From: CAWAQA01 sp963784065
GTDB lineage: Bacteria > Acidobacteriota > Vicinamibacteria > Vicinamibacterales > UBA2999
Assembly (NCBI GenBank): GCA_963784065.1
Contig: CAWAQA010000002.1
Coordinates: 248,001-312,000 of the forward strand
Reading direction: 5' to 3'
Length of the DNA stretch: 64,000 bases
The translations under genes and the position numbers were made by a program. A model generated the notes under the pieces. It did no database searches, was not told where the DNA came from, and saw only the letters and a list, made by a program, of their open reading frames with translations. Numbering within the stretch: the first letter of the stretch is position 1; every line of letters begins with the position of its first letter. Below, piece after piece: positions 23,295 through 31,154 of the stretch.

Positions 23295-23979
23295 ATGGTT
23301 ACAGGCATCATCGGAAAAAAAGTGGGGATGACGCAGCTGTTCGACGCGGACGGCGTCGTGCATCCGGCGACGGTCATCAAGGCGGGCCCTTGCGTGGTGG
23401 CGCAGGTGAAGACCGTCGGCCACCGACGGCTACGAGGCGGTGCAGCTCGGGCTCGTCGAGCCGAAGCCGACCAAGGAGAACAAGCCCACGGCCGGCCACT
23501 TCAAGAAGGCCGGCGTGCCGCCGACCCGCGTGCGGCGCGAGCTCAAGGTCAGCGCCGGCGGCGATCCGCTCAAGGCCGGCGACCAGGTGAGCGTCGGGAT
23601 GTTCGCCGACGGCGAGCGCGTGGACGTCATCGGCACCAGCAAGGGCAAGGGCTTCCAGGGCGTGATGAAGCGCCACAACTTCCGCGGCGGCGCCGCGTCG
23701 CACGGCTCGATGTTCCACCGCGCGCCGGGCTCCATCGGCGCCTCGTCGTATCCCTCGCGCGTCGTCAAGGGGATGCGGATGGGCGGGCACATGGGCGACG
23801 ATCGCGTCACCACGCGCAACCTCAAGGTGCTGCGCGTGGACGCCGAGAACAACCTGCTGCTCGTGGAGGGCGCGGTCCCCGGCGGGCCGAACGCTATCGT
23901 CGTCATCCGCAAGGCCGTCGCCGCCAAGAAGCTCAAGGTCGCGCAGGTCGAGCCGGTGAAGAAGAAGGGCAAGAAGTAG
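23295..23979 (+). CDS. rplC: 50S ribosomal protein L3, one frameshift
   Basis: About 228 residues after removing an extra G near 23418, which falls between VKTV and ATDGYEAVQLG. It opens MVTGIIGKKVGMTQLF. The tentacle GTSKGKGFQGVMKRHNFRGG (with the Gln methylated by PrmB in other bacteria) and SHGSMFHRAPGSIGASSYPSRV reaches the peptidyl-transferase centre. Confidence 0.97.
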
Positions 23980-24091
23980 CAGGCCTCAGGGCCGCAGGGC
24001 TGCACGGCCTCAGGCGAGGCCTCCGCGCTGATTCCTGAAAGAGCCCTGAGCCCCGGGCCCTGCAGGCCGGCAGCCGGCTGATGAGAGTGTC
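23980..24091. repeat. Spacer rplC-rplD, CAGGGCY heptads with inverted arm
   Basis: The left arm begins CAGGCCTCAGGGCCGCAGGG and the right arm runs GAGCCCTGAGCCCCGGGCCC, with an internal GCCGGCAGCCGGC. A long imperfect hairpin is possible. Confidence 0.75.
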
Positions 24092-24712
24092 ATGACTGTT
24101 GATGTAGTCAACTCGCAGAACGAGAAGGTCGGCTCGGTGGACCTGAGCGACGAGGTCTTCGGTGGCCGCGTGAAGACCGACCTGATCCACGAGTCGGTCA
24201 TCCGCGCCAACGCCGCCGATCGCCGCGGCACGCACGCCACCAAGACGCGCGCGATGGTCAGCGGCACCGGCAAGAAGCCGTGGCGGCAGAAGGGCACCGG
24301 CCGCGCGCAGGTCGGCGAGGCGCGCAACCCGCTGTGGCGGCACGGCGGCACCGTGTTCGGCCCGCAGCCGCGCAGCTACGAATACCAGCTGCCGAAGAAG
24401 GTCGAGAAGGGTGCGCTGCGCGCCGCGCTGACGCAGAAGCTCCGCGACGGTCAGGTGATCGTCGTTGACGCGCTGAGCGTCGCCGAAATCAAGACCAGGG
24501 CGGCCGCCGAGATGCTGAAGCGGATCGGCGTGGACGGCAAGGCGCTGCTCGTGGACGTGAAGCCCGAGGACAAGCTGGCGCTGTCGGTGCGCAACCTCGA
24601 GGGCGTGCGCGTGCTGCCGAGCAACCGGATCAGCGCCCGCGACGTGATGAACACGCGCCGGGTGGTGCTGACGCGCGCGGCGATCGAAAAACTGCAGGAG
24701 GCGCTTGGATAG
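24092..24712 (+). CDS. rplD: 50S ribosomal protein L4
   Basis: 206 residues: MTVDVVNSQNEKVGSVDLSD, the extended loop KTRAMVSGTGKKPWRQKGTG-RAQVGEARNPLWRHGGTVFG that lines the exit tunnel, and a C-terminal globular part. In gamma-proteobacteria L4 also represses the S10 operon. There is no evidence here of the classical leader. Confidence 0.97.
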   Translation: MTVDVVNSQNEKVGSVDLSDEVFGGRVKTDLIHESVIRANAADRRGTHATKTRAMVSGTGKKPWRQKGTGRAQVGEARNPLWRHGGTVFGPQPRSYEYQLPKKVEKGALRAALTQKLRDGQVIVVDALSVAEIKTRAAAEMLKRIGVDGKALLVDVKPEDKLALSVRNLEGVRVLPSNRISARDVMNTRRVVLTRAAIEKLQEALG

Positions 24713-24807
24713 CAGGCAGTTTAGGCCGGGTCCTTCGGACCGGTGCGGCGGGTCCAAGGCACGACCTGCCGGCTGCGGGCTGCCGGCTGCCGGCTTCGCG
24801 AAGCATC
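24713..24807. repeat. Spacer rplD-rplW, palindrome plus GGCTGCC heptads
   Basis: Contains GGGTCC-TTC-GGACC near 24728 and a run of GGCTGCGGGCTGCCGGCTGC units ending in GGCTTCGCGAAGC just before rplW. Confidence 0.6.
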
Positions 24808-25098
24808 ATGAAACTGACCGACGTGCTCCGGCGTCCGCTGATCACCGAAAAGACGACCGTCATCCGCGAGGATGGCCTCACGCTCGTGTTCCAGGTGGCC
24901 ACCGACGCGAACAAGATCGACATCAAGCGTGCCGTCGAGCGGCTGCTCGGCTCCAGGGTCGAGAGCGTGCGCACGCTGCTCGCGCACGGGAAGATGAAGC
25001 GGCAGGGCCGGTATGTGGGCCGCCGCTCCGACTGGAAGAAGGCGTACGTGAAGCTGCGGGAGGGAGAGAAGCTCCCCGATTTCCTGCAAGGCGCGTAG
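24808..25098 (+). CDS. rplW: 50S ribosomal protein L23
   Basis: 96 residues, including RRPLITEKTTVIREDGLTLVF, DANKIDIKRAVERLLGSRV and the loop AHGKMKRQGRYVGRRSDWKK. L23 sits at the exit tunnel and docks signal recognition particle and trigger factor. Confidence 0.96.
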   Translation: MKLTDVLRRPLITEKTTVIREDGLTLVFQVATDANKIDIKRAVERLLGSRVESVRTLLAHGKMKRQGRYVGRRSDWKKAYVKLREGEKLPDFLQGA

Positions 25099-25188
25099 GC
25101 TCAGGCTCCGGGCTCCAGGCCGCGGGCTCCAGGCGCGACAAGGCCCGAAGTCCGAAGCCCGTAGCCCGAAGCCGACAAGGATCAAGAT
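25099..25188. repeat. Spacer rplW-rplB, GGCTCC heptads with inverted arm
   Basis: The left arm is GCTCAGGCTCCGGGCTCCAG and onwards. The right arm, CCCGAAGTCCGAAGCCCGTA, is made of reverse-complement units. It ends GCCGACAAGGATCAAGAT, with AAGGA placed as Shine-Dalgarno. Confidence 0.85.
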
Positions 25189-26013
25189 ATGCCGATTCGC
25201 AAATACAACCCGACGTCGCCCGGCACGCGGTTCAAGACGGTCCAGCGGTTCGACGACGTCACGACCGACGAGCCGTACCGCCCGTTGACGGAGAACCTGC
25301 ACCGCTCCGGCGGACGGAACAACCAGGGCGAGCTGACCTCGTGGTGGCGCGGCGGCGGGCACAAGCGCCTGTACCGCGTGATCGACTTCAAGCGCGACAA
25401 GAAGGACATCCCGGCGAAGGTCGCGACCATCGAGTACGACCCGAACCGGTCGTCGCGCATCGCGCTCGTGACATACGCCGACGGAGAGAAGCGTTACATC
25501 CTGCAGCCGGCGGGCATGAAGGTGGGCGACACGGTGGTGGCGGGCACCAACGTCGACATCCTGCCCGGCAACTGCCTGCCGCTGCGGAACATCCCGCTCG
25601 GCACGACGATTCACAACGTCGAGCTGCGGCCCGGGAAGGGCGGTCAAATCGCACGCAGTGCCGGCTCCTCGGTGCAGCTGGTGGCGCGCGAGGGCGAGTA
25701 CGCGTCGGTCAAGCTGCCGTCGGGCGAGATTCGCAAGATCAACGTCGAGTGTGTGGCGACGATCGGCCAGGTGGGCAACCTCGATCACGAGAACATTTCC
25801 CTGGGCAAGGCCGGGCGCAGCCGCTGGCTGGGCCGCAAGCCGCATAACCGCGGCGTCTCGATGAACCCGGTGGACCATCCGCTCGGCGGCGGTGAAGGCA
25901 AGACCTCGGGCGGCCGCCATCCCGTGACGCCGTGGGGCCAGCCGACCAAGGGATACAAGACCCGTCACCGCAAGGACACGGATCGCTTCATCGTCCAGCG
26001 GAGAAGCAAATAG
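25189..26013 (+). CDS. rplB: 50S ribosomal protein L2
   Basis: 274 residues, from MPIRKYNPTSPGTRFKTV to RRSK. It contains the conserved C-terminal stretch HPLGGGEGKTSGGRHPVTPWG that touches the peptidyl-transferase region of 23S rRNA, and the conserved HKRLYRVIDFKR block. The length and motifs are canonical. Confidence 0.98.
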   Translation: MPIRKYNPTSPGTRFKTVQRFDDVTTDEPYRPLTENLHRSGGRNNQGELTSWWRGGGHKRLYRVIDFKRDKKDIPAKVATIEYDPNRSSRIALVTYADGEKRYILQPAGMKVGDTVVAGTNVDILPGNCLPLRNIPLGTTIHNVELRPGKGGQIARSAGSSVQLVAREGEYASVKLPSGEIRKINVECVATIGQVGNLDHENISLGKAGRSRWLGRKPHNRGVSMNPVDHPLGGGEGKTSGGRHPVTPWGQPTKGYKTRHRKDTDRFIVQRRSK

Positions 26014-26096
26014 GCTACGGACCCGGGCTGCAGGCTCCGGGCCTGGACAAGGCCTGTAGTCCGAAGCCCGGAGCCCGAAGCCGACAGGAATCAGAT
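26014..26096. repeat. Spacer rplB-rpsS, GGCTCCG heptads with inverted arm
   Basis: GGGCTGCAGGCTCCGGGCCT on the left pairs with TAGTCCGAAGCCCGGAGCCC on the right around GGACAAGGCC. The tail is GCCGACAGGAATCAGAT. Confidence 0.85.
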
Positions 26097-26405
26097 ATGA
26101 GCCGATCGCTGAAGAAGGGCCCGTTCATCGATACGCCGCTGCTCGAGAAGCTCGAGGCGTTGAACCGGGCGAACGAGAAGAAGGTGATCAAGACCTGGTC
26201 GCGCCGCTCCACGGTGGTGCCCGAGATGGTGGGGCACACGATGGCGGTGCACAACGGGAAGAAGTTCATCCCGGTGTACGTGACCGAGAACATGGTGGGC
26301 CACAAGCTGGGCGAGTTCGCGCCGACGCGGACGTTCAGGGGCCACACCACGAAGACCGAGAAGGCGGCCGCCGCGGCGCCCGCCGCGCCGCCGGCGAAGG
26401 GCTAG
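26097..26405 (+). CDS. rpsS: 30S ribosomal protein S19
   Basis: 102 residues: MSRSLKKGPFIDTPLLEKLE, KTWSRRSTVVPEMVGHTMAV and EFAPTRTFRGHTTK, followed by an Ala/Pro tail (AAAAAPAAPPAKG) longer than usual. ATG 26097 follows the spacer tail CAGGAATCAGAT. rplV starts 3 nt after its stop, so no repeat lies between these two. Confidence 0.97.
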   Translation: MSRSLKKGPFIDTPLLEKLEALNRANEKKVIKTWSRRSTVVPEMVGHTMAVHNGKKFIPVYVTENMVGHKLGEFAPTRTFRGHTTKTEKAAAAAPAAPPAKG

Positions 26406-26408
26406 GCC

Positions 26409-26888
26409 ATGATTGAAGCAAGAGCGACCGCGAAGGGCGTGCGCACGTCGGCCCAGAAGGCGGGGCTGGTGTGCGAGCTGATCCGCGGCAAGGGCGTCAA
26501 CCAGGCGCTGGCCACGCTGCAGTTCACGCGCAAGACGATCGCGCGCGAGCTCGCCAAGGTGCTCCGCTCGGCGGTCGCCAACGCGCAGCTCAAGGAAGGC
26601 TTCGGCGGCGATATCGAGCGCCTCTACGTGTCGGCGTGCTTCGCCAACCAGGGGCAGTCGATGAAGCGTGTGCGTCCGGCGCCGATGGGCCGTGCGTTCC
26701 GCGTCGTGAAGCGCACCGCGCACCTGACGGTGCAGGTGGCCGAGCGCCCGCTGAAGATCGTGCGCGTGGCCCCGGAAGGCGAGGCGGCGGCAAAGCCGGC
26801 GCGCGCGCGGAAGACCAGTGGCGCGGCGAAAGCCGCCAGTACGGCCGGGGCGAAGAAGACGGCCAAGAAGGCGGCCGCGAGGACGTGA
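26409..26888 (+). CDS. rplV: 50S ribosomal protein L22 with basic C-terminal tail
   Basis: The first 115 residues are a normal L22 (EARATAKGVRTSAQKAGLVC, the tunnel hairpin MKRVRPAPMGRAFRVVKRTA, HLTVQVAERP). The last 35 or so are a Lys/Ala-rich tail (AKPARARKTSGAAKAAS, KKTAKKAAART) of histone-H1-like composition. L22 lines the exit tunnel where macrolides bind. The tail probably binds rRNA at the surface. Confidence 0.96.
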   Translation: MIEARATAKGVRTSAQKAGLVCELIRGKGVNQALATLQFTRKTIARELAKVLRSAVANAQLKEGFGGDIERLYVSACFANQGQSMKRVRPAPMGRAFRVVKRTAHLTVQVAERPLKIVRVAPEGEAAAKPARARKTSGAAKAASTAGAKKTAKKAAART

Positions 26889-27022
26889 TAGCCGGCAGCC
26901 GGCAGCGGGCAGCCGGCCGCGAGAGCGCGGTCGGGAGTGAGCGCCCAATGGCTTCAACTGTTGTGCAATGTTTGCACTGCCGGCTGCCAGTTGCACGGCT
27001 GCCGGCTGACAAGGAGCGATCA
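26889..27022. repeat. Spacer rplV-rpsC, GGCAGCC heptads with inverted arm
   Basis: GCCGGCAGCCGGCAGCGGGC on the left is matched by CTGCCGGCTGCCAGTTGCAC and CGGCTGCCGGCTG on the right. The central part holds GTTGTGCAATGTTTGCACTG, another hairpin. The tail AAGGAG (27011) is the Shine-Dalgarno for the GTG at 27023. Confidence 0.85.
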
Positions 27023-27718
27023 GTGGGTCAGAAAGTTCACCCGTACGGATTCCGGCTCGGCTTCAACAAGACGTGGCGGTCGCGCTGGTACTCGGACCGC
27101 GACTACGCGAAGCTGCTCCACGAGGACCTCGCCCTGCGGCAGAACCTCAAGAAGCGCTTTGCCCACGCCGGCGTGTCGCGCATCGAGACCGAGCGCGCCG
27201 CCAACAAGCTGAAGATCGACATCTACACCTCGCGCCCCGGCATCATCATCGGCCGCAAGGGGACCGAGGTGGACAAGTTGAAGCAGGAGATTCAGAAGCG
27301 CACCAACCGCGAGGTCTTCATCAACATCCAGGAGATCCAGAAGCCGGAGCTCGAGGCGCAGCTGATCGGCGAGTCGGTGGCGGTGCAGCTCGAGAAGCGC
27401 GTGGCCTTCCGCCGCGCGATGCGCAAGGCGGTCGAGTCGGCGCTCCGCTTCGGCGCCCGCGGCATCAAGGTGCGCGTGTCGGGCCGCCTGAACGGCGCCG
27501 AGATCGCGCGGTCCGAGTGGTATCTGCACGGGCAGCTGCCGCTGCAGACGCTGCGCGCGGACATCGACTACGGCTTTGCGGAAGCGAACACGACCTACGG
27601 ACAGATCGGCGTGAAGGTGTGGCTCTACAAGGGCGAGCGCCTCGTGCCGCGCGTGGGCCGCGATGAAGAGTACCGGGACCGCGCGCCGCGCCGTCCCGAA
27701 CGCCGGCCAGAACGGTAA
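27023..27718 (+). CDS. rpsC: 30S ribosomal protein S3
   Basis: 231 residues from a GTG at 27023, with AAGGAG 6 nt upstream. Motifs are GQKVHPYGFRLGFNKTWRSR, a KH domain with RPGIIIGRKGTEVDKLK, and GRLNGAEIARSEWYLHGQLP. The C-terminus ends in an Arg/Pro-rich tail. S3 forms part of the mRNA entry channel and its helicase activity. Confidence 0.97.
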   Translation: MGQKVHPYGFRLGFNKTWRSRWYSDRDYAKLLHEDLALRQNLKKRFAHAGVSRIETERAANKLKIDIYTSRPGIIIGRKGTEVDKLKQEIQKRTNREVFINIQEIQKPELEAQLIGESVAVQLEKRVAFRRAMRKAVESALRFGARGIKVRVSGRLNGAEIARSEWYLHGQLPLQTLRADIDYGFAEANTTYGQIGVKVWLYKGERLVPRVGRDEEYRDRAPRRPERRPER

Positions 27719-27730
27719 GGACCAGTCGCT

Positions 27731-28156
27731 ATGTTGATGCCAAAGAAGGTCAAGTTCCGCAAGCAGCAGCGCGGAAGGATGACCGGGAAAGCGTGGCGGG
27801 GATCGGATGTCTCCTTCGGCGACTACGGCCTGAAGGCGATGGAGCCGTGCTGGATGACGGCGCGGCAGATCGAGGCGGCGCGCGTGGCGATGACCCGCTT
27901 CATCAAGCGCGGCGGCAAGATCTGGGTGCGCGTGTTCCCGGACAAGCCGATCACCAAGAAGCCGCAGGAAACCCGAATGGGCAAGGGCAAGGGCGCGCCC
28001 GAGGAATGGGTGTGCGTCGTGCGTCCGGGCAAGATCCTGTTCGAGATGGAAGGCGTGAACGAGACTGACGCGCGCCGCGCCATGCAGCTCGCCTCGGCGA
28101 AGCTGCCGATCAAGGTGAAGTTCGCGACCCGGTTCGGCCAGGAGAAATCGTCATGA
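27731..28156 (+). CDS. rplP: 50S ribosomal protein L16
   Basis: 141 residues: MPKKVKFRKQQRGRMTGKAW, PCWMTARQIEAARVAMTRF and the conserved KPQETRMGKGKGAPEEWVCV. ATG at 27731 or 27737. It lies 12 nt from rpsC and overlaps rpmC by 4 nt, so this trio is tight and carries no repeat. Confidence 0.97.
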   Translation: MLMPKKVKFRKQQRGRMTGKAWRGSDVSFGDYGLKAMEPCWMTARQIEAARVAMTRFIKRGGKIWVRVFPDKPITKKPQETRMGKGKGAPEEWVCVVRPGKILFEMEGVNETDARRAMQLASAKLPIKVKFATRFGQEKSS

Positions 28157-28359
28157 AGACGGCGGAGATCCGCGAGCTCGGCGTTGACGAGCTGCGCAGC
28201 CGCGAACACGATCTCGACGACCAGATCTTCCGGCTGCGCATTCAGAAGTCGATGGGCCAGCTCGAGGCGCCCGCCCGCGTGCGCGAACTGCGGCGCGACC
28301 TGGCGAAGATCAAGACCATCCTGCGCGAGAAGCAGCAGGCAGCGGGCAGCGGGCAGTAA
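28153..28359 (+). CDS. rpmC: 50S ribosomal protein L29
   Basis: 68 residues: MKTAEIRELGVDELRSREHD, RLRIQKSMGQLEAPARVREL and RRDLAKIKTILREKQ. The start overlaps rplP (ATGA). The last residues AAGSGQ are encoded by GGCAGCG heptads that belong to the following spacer, so the repeat array extends into the gene. Confidence 0.95.
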   Translation: MKTAEIRELGVDELRSREHDLDDQIFRLRIQKSMGQLEAPARVRELRRDLAKIKTILREKQQAAGSGQ

Positions 28360-28512
28360 GCAGGAAATGCCGGCAGCGGGCAGCTGGCAGCCGGCAGTGA
28401 ACGTGGTTCGACACGGCAGGGTGGAAGGCATAGCGTTCTTCACCCGATTGCCGCGCCACCAGGTGCACTGCCAGCTGCCCGCTGCCGGCTGCCGGCTACA
28501 GGTGGACAAGAG
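28360..28512. repeat. Spacer rpmC-rpsQ, GGCAGCG heptads with inverted arm
   Basis: The left units GGCAGCGGGCAGCTGGCAGC begin inside rpmC. The right units GCCAGCTGCCCGCTGCCGGC are their reverse complement. The centre of about 80 nt has no recognisable feature. Confidence 0.8.
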
Positions 28513-28767
28513 ATGAGCGTCAAGGCACAACTGACCGGCATGGTCGTCAGCGACAAGATGGAGAAGACGGTCGTCGTCGCCGTCGAGCGCAAGGTGCGCC
28601 ACGAGTTGTACGGGAAGACCCAGCGCAAGACGTCGAAGTTCGTCGCGCACAACGAGAACAACGAGGCGAAGGTGGGCGACCGCGTGGACATCGCCGAGTC
28701 CCGGCCGCTGTCCCGGCGCAAGCGTTGGGTCGTGACCCGCGTCGTCGACAAGGCCCCGCGGGTATAG
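28513..28767 (+). CDS. rpsQ: 30S ribosomal protein S17
   Basis: 84 residues with the OB fold: LTGMVVSDKMEKTVVVAVER, HELYGKTQRKTSKFVAHNEN and GDRVDIAESRPLSRRKRWVV. Canonical. Last gene of the S10 block. Confidence 0.97.
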   Translation: MSVKAQLTGMVVSDKMEKTVVVAVERKVRHELYGKTQRKTSKFVAHNENNEAKVGDRVDIAESRPLSRRKRWVVTRVVDKAPRV

Positions 28768-28852
28768 ACGGACTCCGGACTTCGGGCGTCAGGCTCCGGG
28801 CGCTGCCCGGAGGCCGTAGCCTGGAGCCCGAAGCCTGAGGACAGGTGATGCC
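28768..28852. repeat. Spacer rpsQ-rplN, GGACTCC/GGCTCC heptads with inverted arm
   Basis: ACGGACTCCGGACTTCGGGC on the left pairs with GCCTGGAGCCCGAAGCCTGA on the right, around GGGCGCTGCCCGGAGG. The tail AGGACAGGTG is the likely ribosome-binding region. Confidence 0.8.
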
Positions 28853-29221
28853 ATGATTCAAATGCGTTCGATCCTCGACGTGGCCGACAACTCCGGCGCC
28901 CGCAAGATCTCGGTGATCAACCCGATCGGCGGCTCGACGGGACGCTACGCGCGGCTCGGCGACATCGTGACGGCGTCGGTGAAGGAAGCGACACCCGACG
29001 GGACGGTGAAGAAGGGGCAGGTCGTGAAGGCCGTCATCGTGCGGACGGTCAAGGAGCAGCGGCGCCGCGACGGCAGCTACATCCGCTTCGACCGCAACGC
29101 CGCCGTGCTCGTCAACGACAACAACGAGCCGATCGGCACGCGCGTGTTCGGGCCCGTGGCGCGCGAGCTGCGCGAGCGGCGGTTCATGAAGATTATTTCG
29201 CTCGCGCCGGAGGTGCTCTAG
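28853..29221 (+). CDS. rplN: 50S ribosomal protein L14
   Basis: 122 residues, exactly the family length: MIQMRSILDVADNSGARKIS, GDIVTASVKEATPDGTVKKG, VLVNDNNEPIGTRVFGPVAR and MKIISLAPEVL. It starts the spc block. Confidence 0.98.
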   Translation: MIQMRSILDVADNSGARKISVINPIGGSTGRYARLGDIVTASVKEATPDGTVKKGQVVKAVIVRTVKEQRRRDGSYIRFDRNAAVLVNDNNEPIGTRVFGPVARELRERRFMKIISLAPEVL

Positions 29222-29341
29222 CAGGGCATCACCGTTCACGAACCGCGGAGACGCGGAGACGCGGAGGACGCAAGGTCCAGATTTTCTCCGCGCCTCCGCG
29301 CCTCCGCGGTCCGTGAGGATGGCCGGCGCTGGAATTTGATT
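29222..29341. repeat. Spacer rplN-rplX, ACGCGGAG octads with inverted arm
   Basis: The left array CGCGGAGACGCGGAGACGCG is matched by CGCGCCTCCGCGCCTCCGCG on the right, separated by an AAGGTCCAGATTTTCT loop. This variant has an 8 nt period. Confidence 0.85.
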
Positions 29342-29674
29342 ATGTCGAGATTGCAAACACCGATTCGCCGTAACGACACCGTCATCGTGACGACGGGCAA
29401 GGACAGCGGCAAGCGCGGCCGGGTGCTGAAGGTGCTCCCGGCGAAGAACCGCCTGATCGTCGAGGGCGTGAACGTCATCAAGCGGCACACGCGGCCGAAC
29501 CCGCAGCGCAACATCAAGGGCGGGATCGTGGAGCGCGAGGCGTCGATGCACGCCAGCAACGTCCAGCTCGTGTGCCCGGAGTGCGGGAAGATGACCCGCA
29601 TCGGGCGGCGGATACTGACCGACGGCCGCAAGGTGCGGGTCTGCCGCAAGTGCGAGGGAGTGGTCGACAAATGA
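29342..29674 (+). CDS. rplX: 50S ribosomal protein L24
   Basis: 110 residues from ATG 29342: a KOW motif in IRRNDTVIVTTGKDSGKRGR and VEGVNVIKRHTRPNPQRNIK. The C-terminal part CPECGKMTRIG...CRKCEG is a CxxC-x16-CxxC zinc ribbon. Its stop overlaps the start of rplE (ATGA). Confidence 0.96.
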   Translation: MSRLQTPIRRNDTVIVTTGKDSGKRGRVLKVLPAKNRLIVEGVNVIKRHTRPNPQRNIKGGIVEREASMHASNVQLVCPECGKMTRIGRRILTDGRKVRVCRKCEGVVDK

Positions 29675-30213
29675 ACCGCCTGAAAGAGAAGTACCAGAAG
29701 GAAGTCGCGCCGGCCCTCGAGAAGGAATTCGGCTACAAGAACGTGATGGCGATCCCCAAGCTCCAGAAGGTGGTCGTCAACATGGGGCTCGGCGAGGCGA
29801 CGACCAACGCCAAGCTGGCCGACGTCGGCGCCGAGGAGCTGTCGAAGATCACCGGCCAGAAGGCGGTGATTCGCCGCGCCACCAAGTCGATCGCCCAGTT
29901 CAAGCTGCGTCAGGGGATGCCGGTCGGTGCGATGGTCACGCTGCGCGGCGAGCGGATGTACGAGTTCCTCGACCGCCTGATCTCGATCGCGCTGCCGCGC
30001 GTCCGCGACTTCCGCGGCGTGTCGCCGAAAGGCTTCGACGGCCGCGGCAATTTCACCCTGGGCCTGCGCGACCAGCTGCTGTTCCCCGAGATCGACTACA
30101 TGAAGGTGGACAAGGCGCGCGGCATGAACGTATCGGTGGTCACGACGGCGAAGACGGACGAAGAGGCGCGCAAGCTCCTCCAGTTGATGGGGATGCCTTT
30201 CCGGACGAATTAG
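29671..30213 (+). CDS. rplE: 50S ribosomal protein L5
   Basis: 180 residues: LKEKYQKEVAPALEKEFGYK, KLQKVVVNMGLGEATTNAK, the ITGQKAVIRRATKSIAQFKL block and FPEIDYMKVDKARGMNVSVV. It binds 5S rRNA at the central protuberance. Translationally coupled to rplX. Confidence 0.98.
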   Translation: MNRLKEKYQKEVAPALEKEFGYKNVMAIPKLQKVVVNMGLGEATTNAKLADVGAEELSKITGQKAVIRRATKSIAQFKLRQGMPVGAMVTLRGERMYEFLDRLISIALPRVRDFRGVSPKGFDGRGNFTLGLRDQLLFPEIDYMKVDKARGMNVSVVTTAKTDEEARKLLQLMGMPFRTN

Positions 30214-30342
30214 GTCGGTCTACGGTCTGCGGACTACGGTCTTCGGTCGTTGAGCGGGTGAATGCGAAGCGCGTTCACCGCCGCCCGCGACGATCAGGAC
30301 TGGAGACCGGAGACTGGAGACCGGAGACGACAGGAATCAGAG
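30214..30342. repeat. Spacer rplE-rpsN, GGTCTRC heptads with inverted arm
   Basis: The left arm is GGTCTACGGTCTGCGGACTA and onwards. The right arm is GACTGGAGACCGGAGACTGG, its reverse complement. An inner hairpin, GCGGGTGAA...TTCACCGCC, sits at the centre. The tail GACAGGAATCAGAG precedes rpsN. Confidence 0.85.
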
Positions 30343-30528
30343 ATGGCAACGACCGCAAAGATCGCCAAAGAGGCCAAGACGCCGAAGTACAAGATCCGCC
30401 TGCGCAACCGCTGCCGGCTGTGCGGCCGCCCGCGGGCGTACATGCGCAAGTTCGCGATGTGCCGCTTGTGCTTCCGCAAGCTGGCGCTCGAAGGCGACGT
30501 CACGGGCGTGACGAAGAGTTCCTGGTAA
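30343..30528 (+). CDS. rpsN: 30S ribosomal protein S14, zinc-binding type
   Basis: 61 residues: the short S14 form with CRLCGRPRAYMRKFAMCRLC, i.e. CxxC-x12-CxxC, which coordinates zinc, and the usual C-terminus GVTKSSW. ATG 30343 gives this length; the upstream in-frame ATG at 30262 lies inside the repeat spacer and is rejected. Confidence 0.97.
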   Translation: MATTAKIAKEAKTPKYKIRLRNRCRLCGRPRAYMRKFAMCRLCFRKLALEGDVTGVTKSSW

Positions 30529-30662
30529 GAAGGGAGAAGTAGGAGGTTAGAGTAGCGAGGCAGGAGGTTAGGAGGTAGGAGATGATTCTTCCCTCTCGAC
30601 TGCCTCCTTCCTCCCTCCTGCTTCCTTCCTCCTCCTTCCTACCTGACTGCGAAGAGGGAAGA
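30529..30662. repeat. Spacer rpsN-rpsH, polypurine array facing polypyrimidine array
   Basis: A purine run of GGAGGTTA/GGAGGTA units (about 30540-30582) is followed by a pyrimidine run of CTCCTTC/CTTCCTC units (about 30596-30642), its reverse complement. The purine arm contains several perfect anti-16S (AGGAGG) motifs that would be masked in the hairpin. The GAGGGAAGA tail serves rpsH. Confidence 0.85.
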
Positions 30663-31076
30663 ATGACTGATCCGATTTCCGACATGATCACGCGCATCCG
30701 CAACGCCGTGACGGCGAAGCACACGCGTGTCGACATGCCCGCGAGCAAGCTCAAGGCGGAGATTGCCCGGATCCTCCAGGACGAAGGCTACATCCAGGGA
30801 TTCCGCGTTCTCGAGGAGGCGGCCGAGAAAGAAGGGCGCCAGTCGCGGCAGGTGATCCGCGTGTTCCTGAAGTACGGTCCGCACGGCGAGAAGGTCATCA
30901 CCGGACTGCAGCGCATCAGCCGTCCCGGCCGCCGCGTCTACCTCGGGGTGGACGACGTGACGCCGGTGCTCGGCGGGCTGGGCACCAGCATCCTGACGAC
31001 CTCGCACGGTGTGATGACCGGGCGCGCCGCCAAGAAGGCCGGCGTCGGCGGCGAAGTGCTCTGTAACGTGTGGTAG
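30663..31076 (+). CDS. rpsH: 30S ribosomal protein S8
   Basis: 137 residues from ATG 30663: DPISDMITRIRNAVTAKHTR, RISRPGRRVYLGVDDVTPVL and the conserved STSHGVMTGR-type motif (here LTTSHGVMTGRAAKKAGVGG) ending VLCNVW. The longer frame from 30582 translates the pyrimidine repeat and is rejected. Confidence 0.97.
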   Translation: MTDPISDMITRIRNAVTAKHTRVDMPASKLKAEIARILQDEGYIQGFRVLEEAAEKEGRQSRQVIRVFLKYGPHGEKVITGLQRISRPGRRVYLGVDDVTPVLGGLGTSILTTSHGVMTGRAAKKAGVGGEVLCNVW

Positions 31077-31154
31077 CGGCTCGGGTCGGACTCCGGGCTC
31101 CGGGCATCGCCCGAAGCCTGAAGCCGGGAGCCTGAAGCCGACAAGGATCAAGCA
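31077..31154. repeat. Spacer rpsH-rplF, GGACTCC/GGCTCC heptads with inverted arm
   Basis: Short version: GGACTCCGGGCTCCGGGC on the left, GCCTGAAGCCGGGAGCCTGA on the right. The tail GCCGACAAGGATCAAGCA is almost identical to that before rplB. Confidence 0.85.
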
